Origin: Bog-793 sp050013835 | GTDB taxonomy: Bacteria; Actinomycetota; Acidimicrobiia; Acidimicrobiales; Bog-793 | DNA: 64,000 bases | Direction of reading: 5' to 3' | Assembly (NCBI GenBank): GCA_050013835.1 | Contig: JBEKEM010000009.1 | Coordinates: forward strand, 62,001-126,000 | In this document: positions 26,936 to 35,278 of the stretch, piece by piece | How the letters are laid out: the number at the start of each line of letters is the position of its first letter | How positions within the stretch are numbered: position 1 is the first letter of the stretch | Made by a program: the position numbers and the translations under genes | The notes under the pieces: model-generated | The model's input: the letters and a program-made list of their open reading frames with translations, nothing else | The model's database searches: none | What the model was told of the DNA's origin: nothing

Positions 26936-28033
26936 TCAGGCGCTCAGGGCCGCGACACCACCCACCCGGGCGATCCATTTCTCGGGTGCGCTGATCTCCT
27001 CCATCGTCGGGAGCGCCCCGGGCGACCGCCACACCCGCGCGAACAGCTGTGCGCCGCCGGCCGAGTCGACCGCTTGGACGAAGTTCCGACCCGCCGAGTA
27101 CTGCCGGAGCTTGGCCTCCAACCCCAGCGCCTGCTGGACGAGCTTGGAGACGCCCTTGGCGCTTGACCGGCGCGCCGCGAAGACCGAGGCGAACCGGGCG
27201 GCATCCGGCACCTCATCCGCGCCGGCCCGCGACATGACGAACTCACCGTGCCCCTCGAGGAGGCTCATCAGCGCCTGCGCCTCGCGCAACGTCGCGAGCT
27301 GGTCCGAGGAGGCGATGAGGCCGACGATTCCACCCTCCGCGAGCGGGTTCCGGCCCTCCCAGACCTCCGCGGCGGCCCGCCGCAGGCTCTCGAGGAGCTG
27401 GCGCACGTCCGGCACGGCCAACGACGTGCCACGTTCGATCAGCCCGAGGAAGTACTTCCGCATCCACGGGACCCCGGTGAACTGCATCCGGTGCGTCACC
27501 TCGTGTAGGGCGATCCAGAGCCGGAACTCACGGGGCGCGAAGCCGTGGCGGCGCTCAAGCGCGACGACGTTCGGGCCGACGTAGTAGACGAACCCCCCAG
27601 AATCGTCCCCGCCGAGCGGCATCAGGTCGTACTGGCCGAGCACCCTGCTCGACATCCAGGCGAGCAGGACGCCGAACTCGACACCGGCGGCGGTGCGCGT
27701 CGCCGGGGAGAGGAGGGCGCGTCCACGGGCGCCTTGCTCGCCAAACGCCCGGCCCGCCGGCGCGAGGAGCCGTCGCAACGACCCGACGTTCGCCTCGATC
27801 CAGCCGGCGCGGTCGACGACGAGCCCGCGAGCCGGGCCGGCGGTCGAGCGCAGGCCGGTCGCCACCTCGACGAGCTCCTCGGCCCGCGCCGTCGCCTCGT
27901 CGAAGTCGGTGTCCAGCCGCCGCCTCGTCTTCGCGTCGAGCGGCGTCGAGAAGCGCGAGGCCCCCCGGCCGATGCGCAGCGCGACATCCCAGGCCGCCAG
28001 TTCTGGACCGACGTCGTCATCCACGGTGCCCAT
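26936..28033 (-). CDS. Zincin-like metalloprotease, DUF2342 family
   Basis: A 365-residue protein of the DUF2342 family, described as zinc-dependent metalloprotease-like and often labelled 'coenzyme F420 biosynthesis-associated' from context. The HEVTH zinc motif is at residues 177-181 and a downstream EGHGEFVM segment could supply the third ligand. The N-terminal part, AWDVALRIGRG, is also typical. The natural substrate is not known. It is part of the DUF2342-tilS-hpt string conserved in actinobacteria; here it is also only 14 bases after rsrA, so it may be partly under SigR control. Confidence 0.85.
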   Translation of the reverse strand: MGTVDDDVGPELAAWDVALRIGRGASRFSTPLDAKTRRRLDTDFDEATARAEELVEVATGLRSTAGPARGLVVDRAGWIEANVGSLRRLLAPAGRAFGEQGARGRALLSPATRTAAGVEFGVLLAWMSSRVLGQYDLMPLGGDDSGGFVYYVGPNVVALERRHGFAPREFRLWIALHEVTHRMQFTGVPWMRKYFLGLIERGTSLAVPDVRQLLESLRRAAAEVWEGRNPLAEGGIVGLIASSDQLATLREAQALMSLLEGHGEFVMSRAGADEVPDAARFASVFAARRSSAKGVSKLVQQALGLEAKLRQYSAGRNFVQAVDSAGGAQLFARVWRSPGALPTMEEISAPEKWIARVGGVAALSA

Positions 28034-28047
28034 GGGGCGACGACGTC

Positions 28048-28335
28048 CTAGCTCTGACTCTTCAGCCGCTCGTGGTCGATGGCGTTGGCGACGCGCTGGC
28101 GCAGCGCGTCGGGAACGTGGTCCTTGCAGCGGTCGGCGACGATGCGGCGGAGCTCAGCCTCGAACTGGTACTTCTCAACGCAGGGCGCACAGCGGTCGAG
28201 GTGCTCCTGGAGCCCGCGGCGACGGTCCTCGGTGAGTTCACCGTCGAGATAGTCGTAGAGGCTGTGGATGCTCTGCGCGCAGTCGATCTCGCCCCATTCG
28301 CCGCTCGGGGGACCAGTTCTTCCTTCTAAGGTCAT
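28048..28335 (-). CDS. rsrA: Zinc-containing anti-sigma factor (RsrA-like)
   Basis: A 95-residue anti-sigma factor of the ZAS family. The motif His45-x3-Cys49-x2-Cys52 (HLDRCAPC) together with Cys19 matches the zinc-binding, redox-sensing set of RsrA. Under disulfide stress these cysteines oxidise, zinc is lost and the sigma factor is freed. The SLYDYLDGEL segment is the usual helix that contacts the sigma factor. It follows the sigma gene by 76 bases, as expected for a cognate pair. Confidence 0.93.
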   Translation of the reverse strand: MTLEGRTGPPSGEWGEIDCAQSIHSLYDYLDGELTEDRRRGLQEHLDRCAPCVEKYQFEAELRRIVADRCKDHVPDALRQRVANAIDHERLKSQS

Positions 28336-28411
28336 CCGCGATCGACCTCCACAACAGGACTCTGTGCCGTGTTCAACGAGCTCGACACTGGTTTCCCTCC
28401 CACGCCTACCG

Positions 28412-28984
28412 TCATAGCGTCTGGAACTCGACGAGGCCGCGCTTCACCCCAAAGTCGTGCAACGCCTTCTGGAGCGCTCCTCTACCCCGGTGGAGCCGGC
28501 TCATCACCGTCCCGACCGGCACTTCCATGATCTCGGCGATCTCCTTGTACGAGAAACCCTCGACGTCGGCGAGCAGCACGGTCATCCGGAACGACTCCGG
28601 CAGCGACTCGATCGCCGTCTTGACGGCCTCGTCGGTGAAGCGGGAGAGGACCTCGTCCTCGGCGGAGCGCCCGAATTCCGTCCCGCCGCTACCGACGAGC
28701 CGGTGGTACAGGTAGAGGTCCTCGACGTCCTCGACATCAGACACCTCGGGACGCCGTTTCTTCGCCCGATACGAGTTGATGAACGTGTTCGTCAGGATCC
28801 GGTAGAGCCAAGCCTTGAGGTTCGTCCCCGCTTCGAATCCGCCGTAGGCGCGGAAGGCCTTGAGGTACGTCTCCTGGACCAGGTCCTCGGCATCGGCGGA
28901 GTTGCGGGTCATACGCATCGCCGCGGTGTACAGCGACGGCATGTACTCCATCGCCTCGTCGACGAAGTGCTCCTGATCGGCCAC
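28412..28984 (-). CDS. sigR: ECF RNA polymerase sigma factor (SigR/SigH-like)
   Basis: A 190-residue group IV sigma factor. Region 2 includes AMRMTRNSADAEDLVQETYLKAFRA and LKAWLYRILTNTFINSYR; region 4 includes LADVEGFSYKEIAEIMEVPVGTVMSRLHRGR, which recognises the -35 element. With its RsrA-like partner it should run the thiol-oxidative stress response. The start is GTG. I looked for the GGGAAT-N18-GTT promoter of self-regulated sigR genes in the upstream 120 bases and did not find a convincing match. Confidence 0.93.
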   Translation of the reverse strand: MADQEHFVDEAMEYMPSLYTAAMRMTRNSADAEDLVQETYLKAFRAYGGFEAGTNLKAWLYRILTNTFINSYRAKKRRPEVSDVEDVEDLYLYHRLVGSGGTEFGRSAEDEVLSRFTDEAVKTAIESLPESFRMTVLLADVEGFSYKEIAEIMEVPVGTVMSRLHRGRGALQKALHDFGVKRGLVEFQTL

Positions 28985-29163
28985 GGAGCGAGATTACCCC
29001 CGGCCCGGGGCGCCGACGGCGTGTCCGGCGCAGCCGAAGGCGAGCTTCGGGTCACGATCCCCTGGCCCCACCCCGGTCGACCACCGATCTCGTCCGTCGA
29101 CCCTCGGACCCCGCCGACGCATCATCCCTGTGAAGACCGCCGCGGACCGTCCTTCCGGTCCGC

Positions 29164-29811
29164 TCACGTGACGACGATCGTCGCCTTGGCGACGACCTGC
29201 GCCATCGTGCAGTTCACATAACCGGTCGCGGCGACCTTGTAGGTGCCGGCCCTCTCGTAGCGATGGTTGAAGCGCCAGCTCCCGGAGGCGGGTCTCCCCT
29301 GTCCGGCCAGGCAGTAGAGCGGGATCGGGTTGGCACGGCCCGTTCCGTCCCCGAAGTACACCCGATAGCCCAACGCGCCGGTCGCGTGGCTGGCGGCAAG
29401 GTGCAGATCGATCACGACCGAACCACCCGCCGCCACCCGCTCCGGGACAACTTTCAAGCTGATCCGGAGACCGACTTTGCCGACGACGGTTGTTCGGGGC
29501 GCGGGGCCGGTCGCGCGCGACACGACTGGGGATTCGGCCCGCGCTGGCGCGGCGGGGGCGGCTGACGCCGGGACGAACACGCCGCCGGCGAGAAGGACTG
29601 CTCCCACCCCGAGGGCGAGACCTCCGGCGGTCCCGGCGCGCCGCGCTCTCCGGCCGCGCGAATGGCCACCTCGAAGGCTCGCAGAGTCCCGGAGCCGCCG
29701 CCCGAACACCGGGATCCCGGTCTCGACATCTGCCCGGCGACGAATTCGGTGAGGCGCCACGCCGCGAAACTTACGACAATGAAACAGGTTCGTCAGCGCG
29801 GTGGGCATCAT
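29164..29811 (-). CDS. Secreted or membrane-anchored protein with a PKD-like domain
   Basis: A 215-residue protein of unknown function. A basic N-terminus (arginine-rich, about residues 20-60) is followed by one hydrophobic segment, GLALGVGAVLLAGGVFVPASAAPA, which may be a signal anchor or a long signal peptide. The rest resembles an extracellular PKD/immunoglobulin-like beta domain: GYRVYFGDGTGRA, then a RFNHRYERAGTYKVAATGYV segment, the pattern of such domains. Two cysteines in the domain could form a disulfide. Start ATG 29811 has GGAGG 10 bases upstream. No partner genes are suggested by context. Confidence 0.65.
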   Translation of the reverse strand: MMPTALTNLFHCRKFRGVAPHRIRRRADVETGIPVFGRRLRDSASLRGGHSRGRRARRAGTAGGLALGVGAVLLAGGVFVPASAAPAAPARAESPVVSRATGPAPRTTVVGKVGLRISLKVVPERVAAGGSVVIDLHLAASHATGALGYRVYFGDGTGRANPIPLYCLAGQGRPASGSWRFNHRYERAGTYKVAATGYVNCTMAQVVAKATIVVT

Positions 29812-29866
29812 CGGGCAACCGCCTCCGCGCCCGTCGGATCCCGGGCAGGGGCAGGACGCAGTTCCC

Positions 29867-30436
29867 CTAACCCAGACGCCCCGCGCCACCTGGGGAGGCG
29901 GACTGCCGGCTCGCGCGGCCCGTGACGGCGAAGAACGCCGCCATCGCCGCCCCCGCGGCCGCCTCCGCCGCCCAGACGACCGACGGGCCCGGCGGACGGC
30001 CGGCGGCGCGTTCGGCGAGCGGCTCCAAGCACACCGCCCCGGCGACGAGTGCCGCGCTCAGCCAGGCGCGCCGGACGTGCCAGCCTTGCCCGAGGAGGCC
30101 GTACAGGGGACCCGTGAGGATCCCGCCGAGCACCACGGCGACGTTCGATTGCAGCAGTCCCACTACCAGGCGGGGATTCGAGCCCAGGTGCACCCCTTCA
30201 ACGGGGCTGAGGGTCATGGCGAAGTAGCCCACCAGGGCGGACGCCGTCGCGACCAGGCCAACCAGCGCGGCGCGCCTCGCGTGGGACTGCGTGCAACCGA
30301 ATACGAAAGGCAGGACCAGCCACGGAGCCGACAGCCCGCTTACAGCCCAGGCCCATGGCAATGCCACGAGGCTACCGAGGTACTGGTCGCCGCCTCCGAA
30401 CGCGAGGCCCACGACGACCGCCACGAGGTAGACCAC
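29867..30436 (-). CDS. Integral membrane protein of unknown function
   Basis: A 189-residue protein with about five or six predicted membrane helices (for example YLVAVVVGLAF, SALVGYFAMTL, VAVVLGGILTGPLYGLL). The GGGDQYLGSL and LPWAW segments near the start resemble small actinobacterial membrane proteins of the DUF6518 type, a weak impression only. It ends in a short polar tail. It lies 55 bases before the PKD-domain protein gene and after aguA on the same strand. Confidence 0.65.
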   Translation of the reverse strand: MVYLVAVVVGLAFGGGDQYLGSLVALPWAWAVSGLSAPWLVLPFVFGCTQSHARRAALVGLVATASALVGYFAMTLSPVEGVHLGSNPRLVVGLLQSNVAVVLGGILTGPLYGLLGQGWHVRRAWLSAALVAGAVCLEPLAERAAGRPPGPSVVWAAEAAAGAAMAAFFAVTGRASRQSASPGGAGRLG

Positions 30437-30489
30437 GTGGCGAGTCTATGGGCGCCCCGGACGAGGAAACGCAGCCGTCCGCAAGGGGT

Positions 30490-31653
30490 TCAGGACCTAC
30501 CGGAGCCGGCCGGTTGCTGTTGGGTGATGCAGTGCACATTGCCACCGCCGAGCGCGATCTCGCGTCCCGGCACGGCCACGACCCTCCGGTCCGGGAACAC
30601 GGCGGCCAGCTTCGCCACCGCTGGCGCGTCATTCGGATCACCAAACGTCGGCACGACGACGCCGCCGTTGACGATCAGGAAGTTGAGATAGGACGCGGCC
30701 AGCTGGTCTCCGGCACGGCGCGGGGCCGAACCTTCCGCCTGATCGACGCCCGAGGCATCCCTCTCGGGGAACGCTGTGACCGCCGGCATCGGCAGCGTCT
30801 CCACGCGCAGCCGCCGTCCTCGTGCGTCGGTTGCCGCCCGCAACACCCGCAGGTTGTCCTCCAACAACTCGTGTCGCCAGTCGTTCCTGTCGTCGGTGAC
30901 GCTGGCGAGCACGACTCCCGGGGCCACGAAGCAGGCGACGTTATCGACGTGCCCGTTGGTCTCGTCGGGATCGATGCCGCGCGGTAGCCAGATGACCTCG
31001 TCGACATTCAGGTAGTCGCGGAGGTACGCCTCGATCTCCTCACGCGAGAGCTGGGGGTTGCGTCCCGGCGACAGCAGACACTCCTCGGTCGTGATGACCG
31101 TGCCCTCACCGTCGACATGGAAGGAACCACCTTCCATGACCAGCGGTGCCCGGTACCGCCCGATGCGCTCGAGCTCGGCGATCTTGCGTGGCACCATCTG
31201 ATCCTTGTCCCAGGGGAAGTACAAACCGTCGTGGAGGCCACCCCAGGCGTTGAACTCCCAATCGACAAGGCGAACATCGCTCTTATCATTGACGACGAAG
31301 GTCGGTCCGGAGTCCCTCACCCAGGCGTCGTTGCTGGGAAGCTCGACGACGCGGACGCCCTCGGGGAGCATGCTGCGGCAGCTCGCCCACTGGTCCTGGT
31401 TGACCCCCACCGTCACAGGTTCGAACTCCGCGATGGCACTCGCGACCTGTACCCAGGCTTTTTGCGCAGGTTTCGCGCCCAAGCGCCAGTTGTCTCGGCG
31501 TTCGGGCCAGAGCATCCAGGTCTTGGCATGCGGCTCGAACTCGCCCGGCATGCGGAAGCCGTCGGCACGCGGCGTGCCCGTATGCAACGGGGCATCCGCC
31601 ACGACCGGTATCTCTGCGGAATCCGACCGGTCGTTCTCAGGCGAGGAGGGCAT
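30490..31653 (-). CDS. aguA: Agmatine deiminase
   Basis: A 387-residue enzyme of the guanidino-group hydrolase superfamily that converts agmatine to N-carbamoylputrescine and ammonia. Strong matches are RMPGEFEPHAKTWMLWPER, NDAWVRDSGPTFV, NAWGG, EGGSFHVDGEGTVITTEECLL, GHVDNVACF with the catalytic His, and GGGNVHCITQQQP, where Cys375 is the nucleophile. Its start overlaps the carbamoyltransferase gene by 17 bases, so the two products probably act in sequence. Agmatine/putrescine exchange genes are not present. Confidence 0.95.
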   Translation of the reverse strand: MPSSPENDRSDSAEIPVVADAPLHTGTPRADGFRMPGEFEPHAKTWMLWPERRDNWRLGAKPAQKAWVQVASAIAEFEPVTVGVNQDQWASCRSMLPEGVRVVELPSNDAWVRDSGPTFVVNDKSDVRLVDWEFNAWGGLHDGLYFPWDKDQMVPRKIAELERIGRYRAPLVMEGGSFHVDGEGTVITTEECLLSPGRNPQLSREEIEAYLRDYLNVDEVIWLPRGIDPDETNGHVDNVACFVAPGVVLASVTDDRNDWRHELLEDNLRVLRAATDARGRRLRVETLPMPAVTAFPERDASGVDQAEGSAPRRAGDQLAASYLNFLIVNGGVVVPTFGDPNDAPAVAKLAAVFPDRRVVAVPGREIALGGGNVHCITQQQPAGSGRS

Positions 31654-32656
31654 GGGCGATCTCGTGCAACTCGGGGTCGGCTGGAAGTTCGTCCAAGCCG
31701 ACGAGGGCGAGCAGCAAGGCTTTCTGGAAGTGCAGGCGGTTCTGCGCCTGGGGGAAGATGATCGACGCCGGGGAGTCGGCGACCTCGTCCGTCACCTCCT
31801 CGCCGCGCATCGCGGGGAGGCAGTGCATGAACCTCGCCCCGGGCTTGGTGTGACTCCAGAGCTCGCTGTTCACCTGGAACGGGTGGAGAGCCGCCACACG
31901 GTCGGCGTACTCGGCCTCCTGCCCGGTCCACCACCAGCAGTCCGTGTAGATGAAGTCGGCGCCGTCGATCGCCTCCAGGGGATCGTTCGTCAGCAGGAAT
32001 GACCCCCCGCTCTCGGCGGCGAGCCGTTCGGCGTCCTGTCGCACCACGGGACTGATCTCGTAACCCGGCGCGTTTCCGATGCGCACGTGTAACCCGAGCT
32101 TGGCCAGCGTCGTCGACAACGAATTGCACGGGTGCGCCGCGTCACCCAAATAGGCGAAGGTCACGCCGTCGAGGCCATCCGAGTACTCCAGGATGGTGAG
32201 CGCGTCACTCATCGCCTGGCAGGGGTGACGGTCGTGGTCCATGGCGTTGATGACCGGCACACTGGACCAGGCGGCGAGCTCGTCGACCGTCTCGTTCGCC
32301 TTGGCGCGGATCACGATCGCGGAGTTGTACTGGGACAGCGTCCGGGCCGTGTCGGCGACGCTCTCACGCCCCGGCAGGTGGATCTCGCCCGGACGCAGGT
32401 AGAGCGCGTTCCCTCCCAGTTCGGAGATACCGTTCTCGAAGCTCACCCGGGTGCGGGTCGACGCGGCCTCGAAAACCATCGCCAGATGCCGGCCGGGCAG
32501 GAACGACGTCAGTGGGCGCCGGCGCCACAACGCCTTGAGGGCGACGGCCAAGCTGAGCAGACCCTCGAGGTCCCGCCGTTCGTAGTCCAGGTCGGTCAGG
32601 AAGTGACGGCCCCGGAGCCTCCACAAGCCTGAGCGCCTCCCGTCCATCGTCTGCAC
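31637..32656 (-). CDS. Putrescine/ornithine-type carbamoyltransferase
   Basis: A 339-residue transcarbamoylase. The carbamoyl-phosphate motif STRTR is at residues 66-70, HPCQ at 144-147 and HCLPAMRGEEVTDEV near 278. The TDEV ending and the coupling to agmatine deiminase favour putrescine carbamoyltransferase, which would split N-carbamoylputrescine to putrescine and carbamoyl phosphate for ATP production. HPCQ is also typical of ornithine carbamoyltransferase, and the DCWWWTGQEAEY segment differs from both well-known types. The start is GTG 32656, or ATG 32647. Substrate choice is an inference from context. Confidence 0.85.
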   Translation of the reverse strand: MQTMDGRRSGLWRLRGRHFLTDLDYERRDLEGLLSLAVALKALWRRRPLTSFLPGRHLAMVFEAASTRTRVSFENGISELGGNALYLRPGEIHLPGRESVADTARTLSQYNSAIVIRAKANETVDELAAWSSVPVINAMDHDRHPCQAMSDALTILEYSDGLDGVTFAYLGDAAHPCNSLSTTLAKLGLHVRIGNAPGYEISPVVRQDAERLAAESGGSFLLTNDPLEAIDGADFIYTDCWWWTGQEAEYADRVAALHPFQVNSELWSHTKPGARFMHCLPAMRGEEVTDEVADSPASIIFPQAQNRLHFQKALLLALVGLDELPADPELHEIAHALLA

Positions 32657-32991
32657 GTGCTCCCTGTCCGCCGCCCGCTCGGGGGTCCTGATCGAAGTAA
32701 CTCGAGGCTGGTCGCGACGAGCGGCTCACAAACATTCCCTCGAGCGGTCTACACCTCTCGGGTGCGTGCCGAACCTGATCTTCGCGCCCCGGTCGCGCGT
32801 GCGGGTGAGCGGGTCGCAATCGCGAGGCGAACACGCCGGTAGGGGGCACACCGAGAGCCGGCGGGGAACGCCGGACGCGGGCAACACCGCCATGGCCGGA
32901 GATTCCCGCCGCGCGACACCCAGCAACACCAAGAGTGGCGCCGTCACATGGGCCGCCCGGCATCTCACCCGATGCCGCCACCTCCCGGGTC
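32657..32991. other. Non-coding stretch upstream of the carbamoyltransferase operon
   Basis: About 335 bases with no convincing gene. It should hold the promoter of the minus-strand carbamoyltransferase-agmatine deiminase operon. I saw no riboswitch motif, no strong hairpin and no tRNA. It leads into the degenerate hicA sequence. Confidence 0.4.
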
Positions 32992-33242
32992 GCTGGTAGA
33001 GAGGTCCTCGGCGTCTTCCTTCGTATCGGCTGGGTCGTCGTTGCTCAGACGGGAACCCACGCCCAGCTGGCACATCCAAATCGCAGCGGCCGCACCACGA
33101 TTCCCCCGCACCCGGATGAGACGATCGACCGTCTCTGGACCAAGCAACTCTCAATCAGGCGGGGGTACGTGACGACGAGTTCCAAGCTGCACTCCGAGAA
33201 GATGATTGCGAGGAGGACGTTCACGATCGTCGTCGAGCTTGA
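32992..33242 (+). pseudogene. hicA: HicA-like mRNA interferase toxin, frameshifted
   Basis: Frame one reads AGREVLGVFLRIGWVV, then the HicA core TGTHAQLAHPNRSGRTTIPPHP (with the catalytic-type histidine of the G-S/T-H motif). After about 33120 the family match continues one base earlier in another frame as SLDQATLNQAGVRDDEF, the usual HicA ending, and stops at 33240-33242. No start codon with a binding site sits at the expected place; the nearest upstream in-frame start is GTG 32935. A single lost base explains the break. As read, the first frame runs straight on into hicB. HicA toxins cleave mRNA and are neutralised by HicB. Confidence 0.62.
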
Positions 33243-33435
33243 AGAGACGGGAGGATGCCTAGTCATCGTGTCGGCTCTCCCAGGTTGCTTCACAAACGCG
33301 CCGACCGTCGAGTACTGCGAGGTCCGCGCGATGGAAGCAATCAAGGTTCACCTCGCGGGACTCCGTGCCGACGGTGAGCCAATCCCGGAGGAAGTGGGCG
33401 AACCGCAGCTGCTGGCGGTGACCGTCGCCGCGTGA
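33202..33435 (+). CDS. hicB: HicB-family antitoxin
   Basis: A 77-residue HicB-like protein: RRTFTIVVELEETGG, then VSALPGCFTNAPTVEYCEVRAMEAIKVHL and LRADGEPIPEE, the characteristic partial RNase-H fold of HicB antitoxins. There is no added DNA-binding domain. ATG 33202 is preceded by GAGAAG; GTG 33169 behind a G-rich run is an alternative. It lies directly after and partly over the decayed hicA, the normal order for this toxin-antitoxin pair. Toxin-free antitoxins can persist as protective remnants. Confidence 0.7.
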   Translation: MIARRTFTIVVELEETGGCLVIVSALPGCFTNAPTVEYCEVRAMEAIKVHLAGLRADGEPIPEEVGEPQLLAVTVAA

Positions 33436-33523
33436 CGCTCGACAACACGGCGGGATCCTTCGGCCTGGAGCTGCGGGCACTGAGCGTCCCGTGACGAACA
33501 GGGACTCTTGGCTGGCCCTCTCG

Positions 33524-33595
33524 AGCCCGAGGTGGGATTCGAACCCACGACCTGCGCATTACGAGTGCGCTGCTCTGCCACTGAGCTACCCGGGC
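33524..33595 (-). tRNA. tRNA-Thr (anticodon CGT)
   Basis: A full cloverleaf on the minus strand. The acceptor GCCCGGG pairs with CTCGGGC with one G-U pair, the D arm is AGCTCAGTGGCAGAGC, the anticodon loop CTCGTAA gives CGT, and the T arm is GTGGG-TTCGAAT-CCCAC. The discriminator is T and CCA is not encoded. It reads ACG codons. Confidence 0.95.
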
Positions 33596-33807
33596 AACGC
33601 CGCAACCGTGGACGCTCGTGCCTCGAGGCGCGGCGACGTCATCGTACGCGCTCGATGCGGGACGTGGGTTCGGGTCTCACGACGTGACGGCGAAACGCCG
33701 TCTCTTGGCACCGCGTTTGCCCGGACGCGCCGTAGCCTGTCGCGAATGCCGCGAACCAACCTCGAAGTTTCGCCACGACGCCGGGCGGCGCGCTCGCCCG
33801 GTCGCCC

Positions 33808-34533
33808 GTGAACGACCCCGAATCCGCGTCGGGGGTCGATCCCGAAACCGACACGGGCACACTCGCGGACGACCAGCCTCTGGACGTCGAGGAGGGCTGG
33901 ATCCTCGAGAGCGAGGATTCGATCCGGGCCGAGGCGAAGGCCTTCGGGGAGGAGCGCCGCGGACGGCGGAAGGTTCTCCGCCTGCACGTCCTCAGCTGGA
34001 TCGCCATCGCCGCCGGCGCGATCGGTCTGGGTCTTCTCATCAGGACCTTCGTCGTCCAGACCTTCTACGTCCCCTCCGGCTCGATGGAGCCGACGCTGCT
34101 CGTCGGCGACCGAATCCTCGTCGACAAGCTGCCAGTCGTCTCGCACGACATCCAACGCGGCGACATCATCGTCTTCCAGCGCGTCGCGCGGGACACTGAC
34201 CCCACCAAGCCCGCCGACCTCGTGAAACGAGTGATCGGCATGCCGGGCGAGACGATCTCATCGAGGGGCGACACGGTGCTGATCAACGGCAAGCCGCTCG
34301 CCGAACCGTGGCTGCCCGATCTCAGGAAGGTGCCGAGAATCCTTGGGTGCTACGCGGCAAACCTGGACATCCCGAGGACGCTGATACCGCAGGGGCAGTA
34401 CTACGTCCTCGGCGACTGCCGGGGGAACTCCTCGGACAGCCGGGTCTGGGGTCCGGTGCCGTCGTCCCACATTGTCGGCAAGGTCTTCCTTGTCGTGTGG
34501 CGCAACGGCCACCCATGGTTCCACTGGTTCTGA
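33808..34533 (+). CDS. lepB: Signal peptidase I
   Basis: A 241-residue membrane protease that removes signal peptides from secreted proteins. An acidic cytosolic N-terminus of about 50 residues leads into one membrane helix (WIAIAAGAIGLGLLI). The catalytic Ser92 lies in PSGSMEPT and Lys140 in DLVKRVIGMPGE; the closing block is YYVLGDCRGNSSDSR. The start is GTG. It stands alone, divergent from the neighbouring tRNA-Thr gene. Confidence 0.95.
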   Translation: MNDPESASGVDPETDTGTLADDQPLDVEEGWILESEDSIRAEAKAFGEERRGRRKVLRLHVLSWIAIAAGAIGLGLLIRTFVVQTFYVPSGSMEPTLLVGDRILVDKLPVVSHDIQRGDIIVFQRVARDTDPTKPADLVKRVIGMPGETISSRGDTVLINGKPLAEPWLPDLRKVPRILGCYAANLDIPRTLIPQGQYYVLGDCRGNSSDSRVWGPVPSSHIVGKVFLVVWRNGHPWFHWF

Positions 34534-34977
34534 CCGCCCCGCCCGCTACGGAATGACACGAGCGTCTCCGCACGGCTGCGCACGCAGGATGCTCGCAAGC
34601 TCACTGAGAGCCCCGGTGACCTCGCTACCCGCGGTCGTTGAAGGCGATCATCCTCCTTTGCCGCGAGAAAGCCCGGCCCCGCTTGAGCTGCAACGCACTT
34701 TCCGAAACGGTTAGCTCAACGGAACTGCTCAGGCTGTTCGCCACAGCGTCGGTGAACGGCGGTGTGTTGTCGGCCCCGTTCCACACCACCGAACTCGGCC
34801 CGGGGCCCACAAGATCACGATCTCGTGCGACGGCAGCTCGACATTCAATCCGCGTCGAAAGTCGTGCGCCTCACCGTGACCGAGAGATAACCGGAGTACC
34901 CGGCGTGTTAGCACCGAAGGGGTTGCACCGATGGCGGCTGACTGGTCCGAGCGCGGTGCATCGACAAACCGTCGTTG
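34534..34977. other. Gene-free stretch, somewhat lower GC
   Basis: About 440 bases between lepB and tRNA-Ser with no supported gene. Base composition is less GC-rich than the neighbours and reading frames match no family. I saw a small palindrome (CACGATCTCGTG) near 34817-34828 but nothing I can assign. Confidence 0.4.
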
Positions 34978-35061
34978 CGGAGGGAGTGGGATTCGAACCC
35001 ACGGGGCTTGTGGCCCAACGGTTTTCAAGACCGTCACAATCGTCCGCTCTGCCATCCCTCC
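34978..35061 (-). tRNA. tRNA-Ser (anticodon TGA)
   Basis: A class II tRNA on the minus strand. The acceptor GGAGGGA pairs with TCCCTCC, the anticodon loop CTTGAAA gives TGA, a long variable arm follows (GTTGGGCCACAAGCCCC region), and the T arm is GTGGG-TTCGAAT-CCCAC. The discriminator is G, as for serine tRNAs; no CCA is encoded. Confidence 0.94.
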
Positions 35062-35278
35062 CCCGACAATCAGGCGACGCTAGCCGGGGGATGGTCGAGG
35101 TTCGAAGCGCAAGCGGACCTCGGGCGACTGGCGCGCTGGGAACCGTGACGCCGATCCGGGTCGCGTTCGCCGAGGTCGCCCGTCTGGGCTCTCGCGTACG
35201 TCCCGACCGAGGAATCGCGGAGCACCCTTACCCTTCCCGCTCGACAAGCGGGGCAGTGCTGGCAGGATAGACAGCGTG

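Noticed and set aside
28985..29100. A SigR-type autoregulatory promoter upstream of sigR
   Set aside because: A GGGATC was found, but no GTT at the right distance, so it was not reported as a promoter.
34638..35270. A 210-codon frame covering the tRNA-Ser region
   Set aside because: It reads through the complement of the tRNA and the product shows no family features.
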